NCBI GenBank assembly: GCA_001828855.1
Contig: MHZT01000036.1
Coordinates: forward strand, 62,001 to 126,000
Length of the DNA: 64,000 nt
Reading direction: 5' to 3'
Origin: Rhodobacterales bacterium RIFCSPHIGHO2_02_FULL_62_130
GTDB lineage: Bacteria > Pseudomonadota > Alphaproteobacteria > Rhodobacterales > Rhodobacteraceae
The translations under genes and the position numbers were made by a program. This document shows positions 1-9,215 of the stretch, piece after piece. The notes below the pieces were generated by a model. The model was not told the origin of the DNA, made no database searches, and saw only the letters and a list, made by a program, of their open reading frames with translations. Within the stretch, counting starts at the first letter, position 1; each line of letters opens with the position of its first letter.

Positions 1-1260
1 ACCGCCGCGCAGGCCGACGACGCCCGTGCCAACCCCGCGCAACTGTCCGAGGCGGCGCAGACCAAATCCGGCGGCTTTTTCGCCGATTGGGTGATGGAGG
101 CCGCCCCCGCCTTTCTGACCTCGGAAACCACCGAGGACGTGATCATCCGCACCACGCTGGACCAGAAGATGCAGCGGCAGGCCGAAGAGGCGCTGGCATG
201 GGTGTTCGAAAACAAGATCAAGGCCGGATCAAAGGCCCAGGCCGCGATTGTGGTGATGAGCGCGGACGGTGCCGTGCGTGCCATGGTCGGCGGTCGCAAG
301 ATCGAAGAAGCGGGGGCGTTCAACCGCGCCACACAGGCCTTGCGGCAAACCGGCTCCTCCTTCAAACCCTTCGTCTATGCCGCCGCCCTTGATCTGGGCT
401 GGAGTCCTGCGGATTTCGTCGATGACAGCCCGCTGACCATCAATATCCCCGGTTCCGGCCCTTGGACGCCACAGAACTACGACAAAGAATTCAAGGGCAT
501 GATCACCCTGACCGATGCGCTGAAGGAAAGCCGCAACATCCCTGCTGTCCGCGTCTCCGAAGCCGTAGGCCGCGATCTGGTCCGCACCGTCGCCGAAGGA
601 TTCGGCATCGCGTCAGATCTTGCCGCTGGCCCCGCACTTGCGCTGGGGGCCTCGGAATCCACCCTGATCGAGATGACCGGCGCCTATGCGGGCATCCTGA
701 ACGGCGGCTCGTCCGTGACGCCCTATGGTCTGGTCGAGCTGAAACTGAAGGACGAAGACACCCCCCTGATGGGCGCCGGCGGCGGCATTGGCGAACGGGT
801 GATTTCCGAACAGGCCGCGCAACTGCTGACCTATATGATGTCACAGGTGATTGAGGGCGGCACCGGCGCGCGCGCGCGGCTGGATGGTCGCCCCGCAGCG
901 GGCAAGACCGGCACCACCCAGGCCGCGCGGGATGCGTGGTTCATCGGCTTTACCGCCGATTACGTGGCAGGCGTCTGGATGGGCTATGACGACAATACCC
1001 CGCTTGCGGGTGTCACCGGCGGCGGGCTTCCTGCCGAAATCTGGCACGAGGTGATGACCCGCATCACCGAAGGCGCGCCCGTCAACGATCTGCCGATGCT
1101 TGTTCCCGAACCGCGCCTGCCGCCGCAGCCGGACTATACAGATCCGAATATGCCTGATCCGGCCCTTCAAGACCCGGCCTATCAAGATCCTGCCCAACCC
1201 GCACAAGAGATTGATCCGGTCGAAGCCCTGCTGCGCGATCTTCTGGGCGAAAACAACTAA
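1..1260 (+). CDS. mrcA: Penicillin-binding protein 1A, C-terminal part (partial)
   Basis: This open frame enters from the left edge, so the N-terminus and the glycosyltransferase domain lie outside the window. What remains is the transpeptidase (penicillin-binding) domain, which cross-links peptidoglycan in the periplasm. All three catalytic motifs are visible: SxxK in 'TGSSFKPF' (serine codon at 355), SxN in 'ESRNIP' (about 525) and KTG in 'AGKTGTT' (about 900). The tail from about 1090 is rich in proline, aspartate and glutamine (repeats like 'DPALQDPAYQDP') and is probably a disordered extension. The overall order fits class A PBPs (PBP1A type). A PBP1C-type enzyme is less likely. The family call is secure; the exact paralogue is not. 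Confidence 0.9.
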   Translation, partial: TAAQADDARANPAQLSEAAQTKSGGFFADWVMEAAPAFLTSETTEDVIIRTTLDQKMQRQAEEALAWVFENKIKAGSKAQAAIVVMSADGAVRAMVGGRKIEEAGAFNRATQALRQTGSSFKPFVYAAALDLGWSPADFVDDSPLTINIPGSGPWTPQNYDKEFKGMITLTDALKESRNIPAVRVSEAVGRDLVRTVAEGFGIASDLAAGPALALGASESTLIEMTGAYAGILNGGSSVTPYGLVELKLKDEDTPLMGAGGGIGERVISEQAAQLLTYMMSQVIEGGTGARARLDGRPAAGKTGTTQAARDAWFIGFTADYVAGVWMGYDDNTPLAGVTGGGLPAEIWHEVMTRITEGAPVNDLPMLVPEPRLPPQPDYTDPNMPDPALQDPAYQDPAQPAQEIDPVEALLRDLLGENN

Positions 1261-1284
1261 GGGCGCCCCCATCGGGACGCCCTT
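1259..1284 (+). terminator. Hairpin after mrcA
   Basis: The arms AAGGGCG and CGCCCTT enclose an inner CCC/GGG pairing. The hairpin begins at the mrcA stop codon. No clear T-run follows, so this is a likely but not textbook terminator. Confidence 0.55.
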
Positions 1285-1314
1285 CGGCCTTCTCGGAAAA
1301 TCCGGTCCGCCGCG

Positions 1315-1908
1315 TCAGATCTTCTTCAGATCCGCGATCAGCTTGTCGATATCGCCCTTGCGCTTGTCCAGCATCGCGCCAACTTCGGTGCGCTCGCTGG
1401 TCAGCATGTTGACGCCTTCGATGATGATGTTGAAGAACAGGTTCTTGCCGGACTTGTCCGACACATGCCAGCGCAGATCGAACGGCGCTTCGCCCTGCAA
1501 ATGGGCAACCGAAATCACTTCATACCAGCTTTTCATCGGCTTGGCGTCGGTCACTTCGATCCGACCGCCGATAAACTCGCGAAAGCGGCGGCCATATTTG
1601 CGGCTGATATAGCCCTGATAGGCCTTGGTGAACGCCGTCATCTGCGCCTTGCTGGCGGTGCGCGCCTCTGGCCCAAGGGCAAAGCGGGCAATCTGCGGCA
1701 CATCGGCATATTTCCCGAAAATCCGCTCGAATTCGGGGAACATCGCCGCCTCGGACTTGCCCGAGTTGATCACCGCATTCACATCCGCAATCGCCTTGTC
1801 GATCAGACCGCGCGCCTGATCAACCGTCAGCGCCATGGCGGGCAAAGGCAGCGCCAGCGCGACCGAGCCAATCGCAAACCCGGCCGCAAAGCGGCGGCGG
1901 GTCATCAT
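1315..1908 (-). CDS. mlaC: MlaC-family phospholipid-binding protein
   Basis: About 197 residues. The protein belongs to the MlaC/Ttg2D family, periplasmic carriers that shuttle phospholipid between the outer-membrane MlaA complex and the inner-membrane MlaFEDB transporter. The N-terminus 'MMTRRRFAAGFAIGSVALAL' is an arginine-rich, Tat-like signal ending near 'PAMA'. The mature part contains the typical 'YGRRF' and 'SYEV/WYEV' strand segments. I chose the ATG at 1908; an in-frame ATG at 1926 would overlap the end of mlaA. It lies directly behind mlaA and is surely co-transcribed. No mlaFED genes are in the window, so the rest of the pathway must be elsewhere. Confidence 0.85.
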   Translation of the reverse strand: MMTRRRFAAGFAIGSVALALPLPAMALTVDQARGLIDKAIADVNAVINSGKSEAAMFPEFERIFGKYADVPQIARFALGPEARTASKAQMTAFTKAYQGYISRKYGRRFREFIGGRIEVTDAKPMKSWYEVISVAHLQGEAPFDLRWHVSDKSGKNLFFNIIIEGVNMLTSERTEVGAMLDKRKGDIDKLIADLKKI

Positions 1909-1915
1909 GTTGTCA

Positions 1916-2674
1916 TCACTGTGCATAGGGGTCCTCGTAGGGATCAACGTAACTGTCTTCGCCACTGGTCTGGCCCAGCTGATAGCGGCGGTTCTGCAGG
2001 TAAAGCAGTCGCGCCTGCGCGTAGCTGTCTGCACTGTCATATAGGAGCGAATCGAAGGTTTCGGAATAGCGCGAGCGATCACCAACTTTTGAAAGCAGTT
2101 GCGCCGCCGTGTCGATGTAAACCTCTGGCTCTGGCACCAGCAACCGGATCGGGTTGATGGCATAATCCACCACCATCCCCAAGGTGTCGCGCTGCGTCGA
2201 AGGGCCAAAGACCGGAAGCTCCATATAAGCCCCCTCGCCCACGCCCCAAACGTGCAAAGTCTCGCCAAAATCGGTGTGGCGGCCGTTCACACCCATCGCC
2301 GTGGCAGGATCGAACAGCCCGCCCACCCCGACAATCGTGTTCAACCCGAAGCGCAGCGTATTTTCCACCGCAGCCCCCAGCCGGAATTGCAGCAGGCTGT
2401 TCACGACTTCGCCCGGCGCTTGCAGGTTATCGGCGAAATTGCCCACGCCCTGCCAGACTTCGGGCGGCACATTCGATCCGCCAGCCGCCATCGGTTGCAG
2501 CAGATTGCGGTCCAGCCCGACGTTGAACGCGTGCATCGACCGGTTTTCAATCTCGTAAGGATCATCCACGCCCTGCGCCACCGGAGCAGCACAGCCCGCC
2601 AGCAGCAACATCCCGCACAGGCGCAGGCCAAACGCCCGATTCTCACTCTTTGCCCCGAAAAGGTCCATCACCAC
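1916..2674 (-). CDS. mlaA: MlaA (VacJ) outer-membrane lipoprotein
   Basis: About 252 residues. MlaA removes mislocalised phospholipids from the outer leaflet of the outer membrane and hands them to MlaC. The N-terminus has a hydrophobic signal ending in the lipobox 'LLLAGC'. It is followed by the diagnostic 'DPYEIENRSMHAFN' region and by the MlaA core 'LRFGLNTIVGVGGLFDPA'. The C-terminal tail is acidic, with a repeated 'DPYEDPYAQ'. The stop is within ten bases of the mlaC start, so the two genes form one operon. The start at 2674 is supported by context only; ATG 2668 is an alternative. Confidence 0.9.
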   Translation of the reverse strand: MVMDLFGAKSENRAFGLRLCGMLLLAGCAAPVAQGVDDPYEIENRSMHAFNVGLDRNLLQPMAAGGSNVPPEVWQGVGNFADNLQAPGEVVNSLLQFRLGAAVENTLRFGLNTIVGVGGLFDPATAMGVNGRHTDFGETLHVWGVGEGAYMELPVFGPSTQRDTLGMVVDYAINPIRLLVPEPEVYIDTAAQLLSKVGDRSRYSETFDSLLYDSADSYAQARLLYLQNRRYQLGQTSGEDSYVDPYEDPYAQ

Positions 2675-2832
2675 AGGTCCACGATCCCAACTTGGTAGGC
2701 TAGTCTTAATCTTTATCCGTCAAGCCATATGACGGGCGGTCAGGCAAGACAACGTTTCTCGGAAACCCGCCAGACACAAGCGGAAGTTTCCTGCCGACAG
2801 CCCGTCGGTCTGGCAATGCAAAGGAAGGTCAC

Positions 2833-4563
2833 ATGGCACAGCAGCCCGACACAGAACCCGGCATGGCCGAGTTGCGGGCCGCGCGGCGCGACCACCACGG
2901 GCTTTTGTGGTCGGTTGGCCTGTTCTCGGTCTTCGTCAACCTGCTGCAACTGACCGGCCCGCTCTATATGCTGCAAATCTACGACCGCGTGCTTGCCAGC
3001 CGCTCTGAAGAAACGCTGGTCGCCCTGTCGCTGCTGACCGCCTGCCTGTTTCTGGCCATGGCCGTTCTGGATCACGCCCGCGCCCGCGTTCTGGCCCGCA
3101 TCGGGGCTGCGATTCAGGGCAGGCTGGATGCCCGCGTGTTTTCCGCAGCCCTGCACCGACGGCTTTTGCATCCCTCTGATCCCACCACCGCCACAGCCCA
3201 GCGCGATCTTGAATCGGTACAGCGGCTTTACGCCTCGCCCCTGCTGACCGCCCTGTTCGACATGCTCTGGACTCCGGTTTTCGCCGCCGCGATCTTCCTG
3301 TTTCATCCCGCCTTGGGCTGGCTTGCCGTGGCGGGCGGGGCGGTGCTGATTGCCGCAACCCTCCTGAACCAGCGCCTGACCCAAGCTCCGCAAAACCGCG
3401 CCATCACCCTTGGGCAACAGGCGGATCAGGTCTCGGACCAGATCAGGGCCGAATCCGAAACGGTTCTGGCCCTTGGCATGACGGGGGCGGCCTTTGCCCG
3501 CTGGCAGGCCCTGCGCGCGACGGCCCTTGCCGATTCCCTCACCGCAGCCGACCTTGCCGGAACTTTTGGCAGCGCCATCAAGACCTTCCGGCTGTTCCTG
3601 CAATCGGCCATGCTGGGGTTTGGCGCGTGGCTTGTGCTGCAAGGCCAGATATCCGGCGGCGTGATGGTGGCGGCCTCGATCCTGATGGGACGCGCTTTGG
3701 CCCCGGTGGAACTGGCAATGTCCCAATGGGCCACCGCCCTGCGCGCGCAAGAGGGCATGCAGCGCCTTGCCCTGCTGCTGTCGCGGCATCCCCCGCCACC
3801 ACCGCGCCTGCCCCTGCCGCACCCCAAGGCTGTGGTCGAGGTGCAGAACCTTACCGTCACTGCCCCCGAATCGGCCCAAGCCGTGCTGCGGATGATCAGC
3901 TTTGCCCTGCATCCCGGTCAGGCGCTTGGTGTGATCGGCCCATCGGGTGCGGGCAAATCCAGCCTTGCCCGCGCGCTGATCGGGGTCTGGCCTGCGGCTG
4001 CGGGCAAGGTGCGGCTGGATGGGGCGACGCTGGATCAATACGATCCTGATGCCTTGGGCAGCTATATCGGCTATCTGCCGCAGCGGGTCGCGCTGTTCGA
4101 TGGCACCATTGCAGAAAATATCGCCCGCCTTGCCCTTCGCCCCGATAGCGCAAGGGTCGTGCAGGCCGCACAACGCGCCGCTGCACATGACATGATCCTG
4201 CGCCTGCCCGATGGCTATGACACCCGCGTTTCGGCGCTTGGCGGTCGGCTCTCCGGCGGCCAGATTCAGCGCATCGGCCTTGCCCGTGCGCTTTATGGCG
4301 ACCCCGTGCTTCTGGTGCTGGATGAACCGAACTCGAACCTCGACAACGACGGCACGCTCGCGCTCAATCAGGCCATTCGCGCGGTGAAATCGGCGGGGGG
4401 GGCGGTGCTGATCATGGCGCATCGCCCCGCCGCCATTCAGGAATGCGACCTGCTTCTGGTGCTGGAAGACGGCCTGCGTCGCGGCTTCGGCCCGCGCGAC
4501 CAGATCCTGCGCGAGATGGTCCGCAACCACACCGACCTTGCCCGCACCACAGGTGTCGCATGA
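2833..4563 (+). CDS. Type I secretion ABC transporter, PrtD/HlyB type
   Basis: A 576-residue fused permease-ATPase of the inner membrane, expected to energise one-step export of a protein through a HlyD/TolC channel. The first 300 residues are hydrophobic and carry the membrane segments. The nucleotide-binding half has Walker A 'GPSGAGKSS' (about 369-377), signature 'LSGGQIQRIGLARAL' (about 471-485) and Walker B 'VLLVLDEP' (about 492-499). There is no C39 peptidase domain, so cleavage of a double-glycine leader is not expected and a C-terminal secretion signal is likely. The start has an AAGGAAGG ribosome-binding site. It overlaps the next gene by ATGA. The 158 bases before it hold only a short hairpin (2717-2735). 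Confidence 0.88.
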   Translation: MAQQPDTEPGMAELRAARRDHHGLLWSVGLFSVFVNLLQLTGPLYMLQIYDRVLASRSEETLVALSLLTACLFLAMAVLDHARARVLARIGAAIQGRLDARVFSAALHRRLLHPSDPTTATAQRDLESVQRLYASPLLTALFDMLWTPVFAAAIFLFHPALGWLAVAGGAVLIAATLLNQRLTQAPQNRAITLGQQADQVSDQIRAESETVLALGMTGAAFARWQALRATALADSLTAADLAGTFGSAIKTFRLFLQSAMLGFGAWLVLQGQISGGVMVAASILMGRALAPVELAMSQWATALRAQEGMQRLALLLSRHPPPPPRLPLPHPKAVVEVQNLTVTAPESAQAVLRMISFALHPGQALGVIGPSGAGKSSLARALIGVWPAAAGKVRLDGATLDQYDPDALGSYIGYLPQRVALFDGTIAENIARLALRPDSARVVQAAQRAAAHDMILRLPDGYDTRVSALGGRLSGGQIQRIGLARALYGDPVLLVLDEPNSNLDNDGTLALNQAIRAVKSAGGAVLIMAHRPAAIQECDLLLVLEDGLRRGFGPRDQILREMVRNHTDLARTTGVA

Positions 4564-5846
4564 TCGCCCGCCGCCCGCTTTTTCTGGGATTTACCACGCT
4601 GCTCCTGCTGGTTTTCGGGCTTGGCCTGTGGTCGGCCACCACCCGCATCGCGGGGGCCATCGTCGCGCATGGTCTGGTCGAGGTGGCGCAGAATCGTCAG
4701 ATCGTGCAGCACCCCGAGGGGGGGGTCGTGGCCGAAATCGCCGTGACCGAGGCGCAATATGTGCAGGCGGGCGACGTGCTGCTGCGGCTGGACGGCGGGC
4801 AGTTGCACTCGGAACGCATTGTCGTCGAAGGCCAGCTTCACGCCGCATGGGCGCTGCGCGCCCGACTTGAGGCAGAGCGTAACGATCAGACAGCGCTGGA
4901 TTTTCCCGCCGAATTAACCGGTCTTGCCGCCAGCTACCCCGATGTCGCCGCCCTGACAGAGGGCCAAACCCGCCTGTTTCTGGCCCGCCGTGACAGCTTC
5001 TTGCGGCAATCGGAGCAGTTGGACAAACGCAGCCAGCAAATTGCCGCCCAGATCGCGGGCGTCGACGCGCAGCGCAGCGCCTTGTCGCAGCAACTGGCCC
5101 TGCTGCGGCAGGAATTGGCGGATCAACTGGCGCTGCTGGACAAGGGTTTGGCGCAATCCAGCCGCGTTTCAACCTTGCGTCGGGAAGAGGCGCAACTGCG
5201 GGGCGACAGCGCCGAACTGGCCGCCTCCCGCGCGCAGGCCGAGGGGCGGGCGACCGAGGTTGCCTTGGAAAAGCTGCGCCTTGCCGCGCTGCGCCGCGAA
5301 GAGGCCAACAGCCAGTTGCGTGATCTGGATTCGCGCGTGCTGGAACTGGTCGAACGACGGCGCGTGCTGGGCGACCGCATCGCAGGGCTTGACCTGCGCG
5401 CGCCGGTTTCGGGCCTCGTGCTGGGCCTGCAGGTGACAACCCCGCGCGCCGTGATACGCGCCGCCGAGCCGGTCTTGTATCTTGTGCCGCAGGACCGCCC
5501 GCTGGTGATCGCGGCGCAGGTCAGCCCGCTGCAAATTGACGGGCTGCGCGTGGGGCAACCGGTGCGGCTGGTGCTGTCGGCCTTGACCGGGGGTGGTGCC
5601 ACGCCCGAGTTGACCGGCCATGTTGCGCAAATCTCCGCCGATGCCCTGACCGACCCGCAAAGCCATGCCCGCTATTTCCGCGCCGAAATCACGCTTGATC
5701 CGGCAGAACTGGCGCGGCTTGGCGGCCAAACCCTGCTGCCCGGCATGCCGGTCGAGGCCTTTATCCAAACCGGAACCCGCACGCCGCTGGCCTATCTGGT
5801 CAAGCCCTTCACCGATTATTTCCAGCGCGCCTTTCGGGAAAGCTAG
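4560..5846 (+). CDS. HlyD-family membrane-fusion protein of a type I secretion system
   Basis: 428 residues. The start at 4560 overlaps the ABC gene stop (ATGA) and gives an N-terminus with one membrane helix ('FLGFTTLLLLVFGLGLW'). A biotinyl-lipoyl-like segment follows ('VVAEIAVTEAQYVQAGDVLL'). Then comes a long coiled-coil stretch rich in Leu, Gln, Arg and Glu (about residues 100-290), the second lipoyl half 'LRAPVSGLVLGLQV', and a C-terminal beta-barrel part. This is the periplasmic adaptor connecting the ABC transporter to a TolC-like porin. No substrate or outer-membrane gene is adjacent, so the exported protein is unknown. Confidence 0.88.
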   Translation: MIARRPLFLGFTTLLLLVFGLGLWSATTRIAGAIVAHGLVEVAQNRQIVQHPEGGVVAEIAVTEAQYVQAGDVLLRLDGGQLHSERIVVEGQLHAAWALRARLEAERNDQTALDFPAELTGLAASYPDVAALTEGQTRLFLARRDSFLRQSEQLDKRSQQIAAQIAGVDAQRSALSQQLALLRQELADQLALLDKGLAQSSRVSTLRREEAQLRGDSAELAASRAQAEGRATEVALEKLRLAALRREEANSQLRDLDSRVLELVERRRVLGDRIAGLDLRAPVSGLVLGLQVTTPRAVIRAAEPVLYLVPQDRPLVIAAQVSPLQIDGLRVGQPVRLVLSALTGGGATPELTGHVAQISADALTDPQSHARYFRAEITLDPAELARLGGQTLLPGMPVEAFIQTGTRTPLAYLVKPFTDYFQRAFRES

Positions 5847-5870
5847 GCGCAAGCCGCTGTGGAAAGTGTA

Positions 5871-5892
5871 GGGTGTGTGCTGGCACGCACCC
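5871..5892 (+). terminator. Hairpin after the type I secretion operon
   Basis: GGGTGTGTGC and GCACGCACCC form a nearly perfect stem 25 bases after the operon stop. It lacks a T-run. Confidence 0.5.
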
Positions 5893-5932
5893 TGCCTCAA
5901 ACTGGCCAATATCGGGAAATTGTTAAAAAACT

Positions 5933-5948
5933 CTTAACGCCCGAAATC
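5933..5948 (+). promoter_or_regulatory. CtrA-type box TTAA-N7-TTAAC
   Basis: The sequence is an exact match to the full CtrA consensus (TTAA, seven bases, TTAAC). It lies between two convergent genes (secretion operon and hslU), where no mRNA promoter for either is needed. Binding is inference. Confidence 0.45.
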
Positions 5949-5970
5949 AAGACGTTGATTACATTACACT

Positions 5971-5992
5971 AAAAACAGTCCCGACTCGGGAC
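5971..5992 (-). terminator. Intrinsic terminator of hslVU
   Basis: On the minus strand a perfect hairpin (GTCCCGA GTCGGGAC) is followed by TGTTTTT, directly after the hslU stop. This is a classic Rho-independent terminator. Confidence 0.85.
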
Positions 5993-5997
5993 GCCCC

Positions 5998-7293
5998 CTA
6001 TAGCACATAGCGAGAGATATCCGCCGACCGTGCCAGCACCCCAAGATGCGTCTCGACAAACCCCGCATCGACGACCACCTTTTCCCCGCCCCGATCCGGC
6101 GCGGTAAAGGACAGCTCCTCGAACACCCGCTCCATCACGGTATAAAGCCTGCGCGCCCCTATATTCTCGACCGCACGGTTCACCTCGGCTGCAATCCGCG
6201 CCAAAGCCGCGATGCCATCTTCGGTAAAGCTGACAGCCACCCCCTCCGTCCCCATCAGCGCCGTATATTGCCGGGTCAGCGCGTTGTCCGTCTCGGTCAG
6301 GATTCGCACAAAATCCCCCTCCGTCAGTGGCGCCAGTTCCACCCGGATCGGCAGCCGCCCCTGAAGCTCGGGCAGCAGATCCGACGGCTTGGCGATATGG
6401 AAAGCCCCCGACGCGATGAACAGGATATGGTCGGTCTTGACCGGCCCGTATTTGGTGGACACCGTGGTGCCTTCGATCAGCGGCAGCAGATCGCGCTGCA
6501 CCCCTTCGCGCGACACATCCGCCCCCCGCGCATCCGACCGGGCGCAGATCTTGTCGATCTCATCCAGAAACACGATGCCGTTTTCCTGCACCGCCTCCAG
6601 CGCCTGCGCCTTCACCGCCTCATCATCCAGCAGCTTGTCGGCCTCTTGCCCGATCAGCAGATCATAGCTGGCCGCCACCGTGACCTTCTTGCGCGTGGTG
6701 CGCCCGCCAAAGGCCTTGAACAAGTCCTGCAAGCCCTGCATCTGCATTTCCATCCCCTGCCCGCCCATCATCGGCATGGCGGGGGTGGCATCGGCCAGTT
6801 CAAGCTCGATCACGGTATCGTCCAACTCGCCGCGCCGCAGCTTGCCCCGGAACAGCTCGCGGGTCTGCTCACGCGCGTCCTTGCCCGCCAGCGCCTCGAT
6901 CACCCGCTCTTCCGCCGCCTTCTGGGCGCGGGCCTTCACGTCTTCGCGCATCCGCGCACGGGTATCGACCATCGCGGCATCGACCAGATCGCGGATGATG
7001 CTGTCCACATCGCGCCCGACATAGCCGACTTCGGTAAACTTGGTCGCCTCGACCTTCAGGAACGGCGCGCGCGCCAGCTTTGCCAGCCGCCGCGAAATCT
7101 CGGTCTTGCCGACGCCGGTCGGGCCGATCATCAGGATATTCTTGGGATAGACCTCGTCGCGCAGATCATCGGCCAGATGCTTGCGCCGCCAGCGGTTCCG
7201 CAGCGCCACGGCCACGGCGCGCTTGGCCTCGCGCTGGCCGATGATGTGGCGGTCAAGTTCCGAGACGATTTCGCGCGGGGTCAGGTCAGTCAT
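5998..7293 (-). CDS. hslU: ATP-dependent protease ATPase subunit HslU
   Basis: 431 residues, close to the usual 430-445. HslU is the AAA+ unfoldase that feeds substrates into the HslV peptidase in the cytoplasm. The N-terminus '[20 protein letters not shown]' is characteristic. Walker A 'GPTGVGKT' is at residues 57-64. The pore signature 'GYVGRDV' follows at about 87-93, and Walker B lies in 'IVFLDEIDK'. The C-terminus ends in 'ADISRYVL', the tail that docks into HslV. The start overlaps the hslV stop by four bases, so translation is coupled. Confidence 0.97.
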   Translation of the reverse strand: MTDLTPREIVSELDRHIIGQREAKRAVAVALRNRWRRKHLADDLRDEVYPKNILMIGPTGVGKTEISRRLAKLARAPFLKVEATKFTEVGYVGRDVDSIIRDLVDAAMVDTRARMREDVKARAQKAAEERVIEALAGKDAREQTRELFRGKLRRGELDDTVIELELADATPAMPMMGGQGMEMQMQGLQDLFKAFGGRTTRKKVTVAASYDLLIGQEADKLLDDEAVKAQALEAVQENGIVFLDEIDKICARSDARGADVSREGVQRDLLPLIEGTTVSTKYGPVKTDHILFIASGAFHIAKPSDLLPELQGRLPIRVELAPLTEGDFVRILTETDNALTRQYTALMGTEGVAVSFTEDGIAALARIAAEVNRAVENIGARRLYTVMERVFEELSFTAPDRGGEKVVVDAGFVETHLGVLARSADISRYVL

Positions 7294-7847
7294 TTGGAAA
7301 TCCGTTCGACGGTCAGGTTGCCGTTGGTAAAGACGCAGATATCGGCCGCAATCGCCATGGCGCGGCGGGCGATATCCTCGGCAGGCAGGTCGGTGGTCAT
7401 CAGCCCGCGCGCCGCAGCCAGCGCGAAATTGCCACCCGACCCGATGGCAGCACAGTCATGCTCCGGCTCCAGCACGTCGCCCGCGCCGGTGATCACATAC
7501 AGATCCGCCCCGTCGGTCACGATCAGCATGGCCTCAAGGTTCCTCAGATATTTGTCCATCCGCCAGTCCTTTGCCAATTCGACACAGGCGCGGGCCAGCT
7601 GGCCGGGGGCGGATTCGAGTTTCTTTTCAAGCCGCTCCAGCAGGGTAAAGGCATCGGCTGTCGATCCGGCAAAGCCTGCCACCACATCATGTCCGCCCGG
7701 CGTCAGCCGCCGGACCTTGCGCGCGGTGCCTTTGATGACGGTATTGCCCAAGGACACTTGGCCATCCCCCGCCACAACCACCTCACCACCCCGCCGGACC
7801 GCCAGAATGGTCGTGCCATGCCAGCCCGGAAATTTGTCGTCGGCCAT
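7290..7847 (-). CDS. hslV: ATP-dependent protease peptidase subunit HslV
   Basis: 185 residues. HslV is the proteasome-like threonine peptidase of the HslVU complex. The start at 7847 is chosen because a GGAGGG ribosome-binding site precedes it; an upstream in-frame ATG lacks one. The predicted protein begins '[11 protein letters not shown]' before 'TTILAVRR', so the catalytic threonine is not residue 2 as in E. coli but follows a propeptide of about 11 residues that must be removed. The core motifs '[12 protein letters not shown]', '[10 protein letters not shown]' and 'IGSGGNFA' are intact. It is the first gene of hslVU. Confidence 0.96.
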   Translation of the reverse strand: MADDKFPGWHGTTILAVRRGGEVVVAGDGQVSLGNTVIKGTARKVRRLTPGGHDVVAGFAGSTADAFTLLERLEKKLESAPGQLARACVELAKDWRMDKYLRNLEAMLIVTDGADLYVITGAGDVLEPEHDCAAIGSGGNFALAAARGLMTTDLPAEDIARRAMAIAADICVFTNGNLTVERISK

Positions 7848-7945
7848 CTCAGCCCTCCGTTTCTTACCCCATATATGGAAGCCAAGCGCGGGAGGCACAA
7901 GCGGGGCGCTGGCGGGAGGCCGGGAATTGACCTAGCTTTGCCACC

Positions 7946-8806
7946 ATGAAACCGGTTTTGAATTTTTATCTGAGCGCGGGCAAGCGGGCCAAGGTGGCGA
8001 CCGCAGGCGGGATTTTGACGCGGGTTGTGCAGGCCGCAGAGGCCGCCGGATGGCAGGTTATCTTGCGGGACGAGTCCGATCCAGTGGGCGGTGATGGCTA
8101 TCACCTTGTCTATAACCGCGCGGTGACGGCCCCGCGAACGCTTGTGCTACGGCGCTGCTATTTCGATCCGTTCTGGCGGATCGAGGCCACGAATGACCGC
8201 TGGGATTGGGAGGTGACTGGCAAAAGCTTTCCCGACACCGCCTCACAGGATGCCGAAGGATTCCGGCGGCGCTGGCAGGCCAAGCTATTTGCAGGGCAAG
8301 ACGTTTCCAGGCAGGGTCATATCTTTATGCCACTGCAGGGCAAGCTATTGGCACACAGGCATTTTCAGGCTGCAAGCCCCATCGGGATGATCCACAACAC
8401 CCGTGCTGCTGATCCCTCTCGCAAGATTTTTGCGACGTTGCACCCGCGCGAAACCTATTCTGTCGCGGAACTGGATGCGCTGCGCGGAATCGAAGGGTTC
8501 GAGCTGACCGACCGCCCCTCGATGGAGTTGCTGGCGGGCTGCGATTATGTGGTGACAGAGAATTCGGCAATGGCGCTAACGGGGTTCTTCGCGGAAAAAC
8601 CGGCGGTGTTATTTGCGCGGATCGATTTCCACCATATCGCTGCTTCGGTCCCGCGCGATGGCATGGCGGCTTTCGATCCGCAGCCGAAGCCGCCCTTTGC
8701 CGCATATCTGAAATGGTTTTTCAGACGGAATGCCATCACCTCATGGGCGGATGATGCGGTTGACCGAATTCGGGTGCGGTTTCGAAATCACGGCTGGCCG
8801 ATGTGA
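7946..8806 (+). CDS. Conserved-type hypothetical protein, possibly capsule/glycan related
   Basis: 286 residues, not recognised with certainty. It starts 'MKPVLNFYLSAGKRAKVATAG' and has no signal peptide or membrane helix. The middle has 'FATLHPRETYS' and later 'YVVTENSAMALTGFFAEKPAV'. These two segments recall the second half of capsule polysaccharide (KpsC/KpsS-like) and related nucleotide-sugar-binding folds, where a late glycine/serine-rich segment binds the nucleotide. That resemblance is weak and is inference. It is a single-gene unit transcribed away from hslV, 98 bases apart. Confidence 0.6.
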   Translation: MKPVLNFYLSAGKRAKVATAGGILTRVVQAAEAAGWQVILRDESDPVGGDGYHLVYNRAVTAPRTLVLRRCYFDPFWRIEATNDRWDWEVTGKSFPDTASQDAEGFRRRWQAKLFAGQDVSRQGHIFMPLQGKLLAHRHFQAASPIGMIHNTRAADPSRKIFATLHPRETYSVAELDALRGIEGFELTDRPSMELLAGCDYVVTENSAMALTGFFAEKPAVLFARIDFHHIAASVPRDGMAAFDPQPKPPFAAYLKWFFRRNAITSWADDAVDRIRVRFRNHGWPM

Positions 8807-8808
8807 AA

Positions 8809-8831
8809 AAGGGTGCCGCAAAGGCACCCTT
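8809..8831 (-). terminator. Intrinsic terminator of trxA
   Basis: The nine-base arms AAGGGTGCC and GGCACCCTT are perfect, with a five-base loop. Read on the minus strand the stem is followed by a TTTTT run, so it primarily terminates trxA. It also sits at the end of the plus-strand gene before it. Confidence 0.85.
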
Positions 8832-8853
8832 CACGTCAAAATTTCAAGGCAGA

Positions 8854-9180
8854 TCAGATTGCCGAGGCGATCCAGTTGGCCAAAGCCGCCTTGGGGGCTG
8901 CGCCGACCTTGTTCGAGACGACTTCGCCATTCTTGAACAGGAACAGCGCCGGAATCCCGCGCACACCCAGTTGCGCCGGGCTGTCGGGGTTGTCGTCAAC
9001 GTTGACCTTCACGATCTTCACTTTGCCCGCGTATTCTGCGGCAAGTTCTTCCAAGGCAGGGCCGATTTGCTTGCAGGGTCCGCACCATTCTGCCCAGAAA
9101 TCCACGACCACCGGAATGGCGGATTTGCGGACTTCGGCATCGAAGGTGGCGTCGGTCACGGCGACGGTTGCAGCGCCCAT
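8854..9180 (-). CDS. trxA: Thioredoxin
   Basis: 108 residues, the standard length for cytoplasmic thioredoxin 1. The active site 'WCGPC' places the redox cysteines at residues 33 and 36, and the cis-proline segment 'RGIPALFLF' follows. It reduces protein disulfides with electrons from thioredoxin reductase. I placed the start at 9180 because AGGAG lies nine bases upstream; the longer frame from 9213 has no such site. It follows addA by 35 bases and may be read as the last gene of that run before its own terminator. Confidence 0.97.
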   Translation of the reverse strand: MGAATVAVTDATFDAEVRKSAIPVVVDFWAEWCGPCKQIGPALEELAAEYAGKVKIVKVNVDDNPDSPAQLGVRGIPALFLFKNGEVVSNKVGAAPKAALANWIASAI

Positions 9181-9215
9181 AGTGGTTCTCCTGATGGATG
9201 TATCGGCCATCAAAG

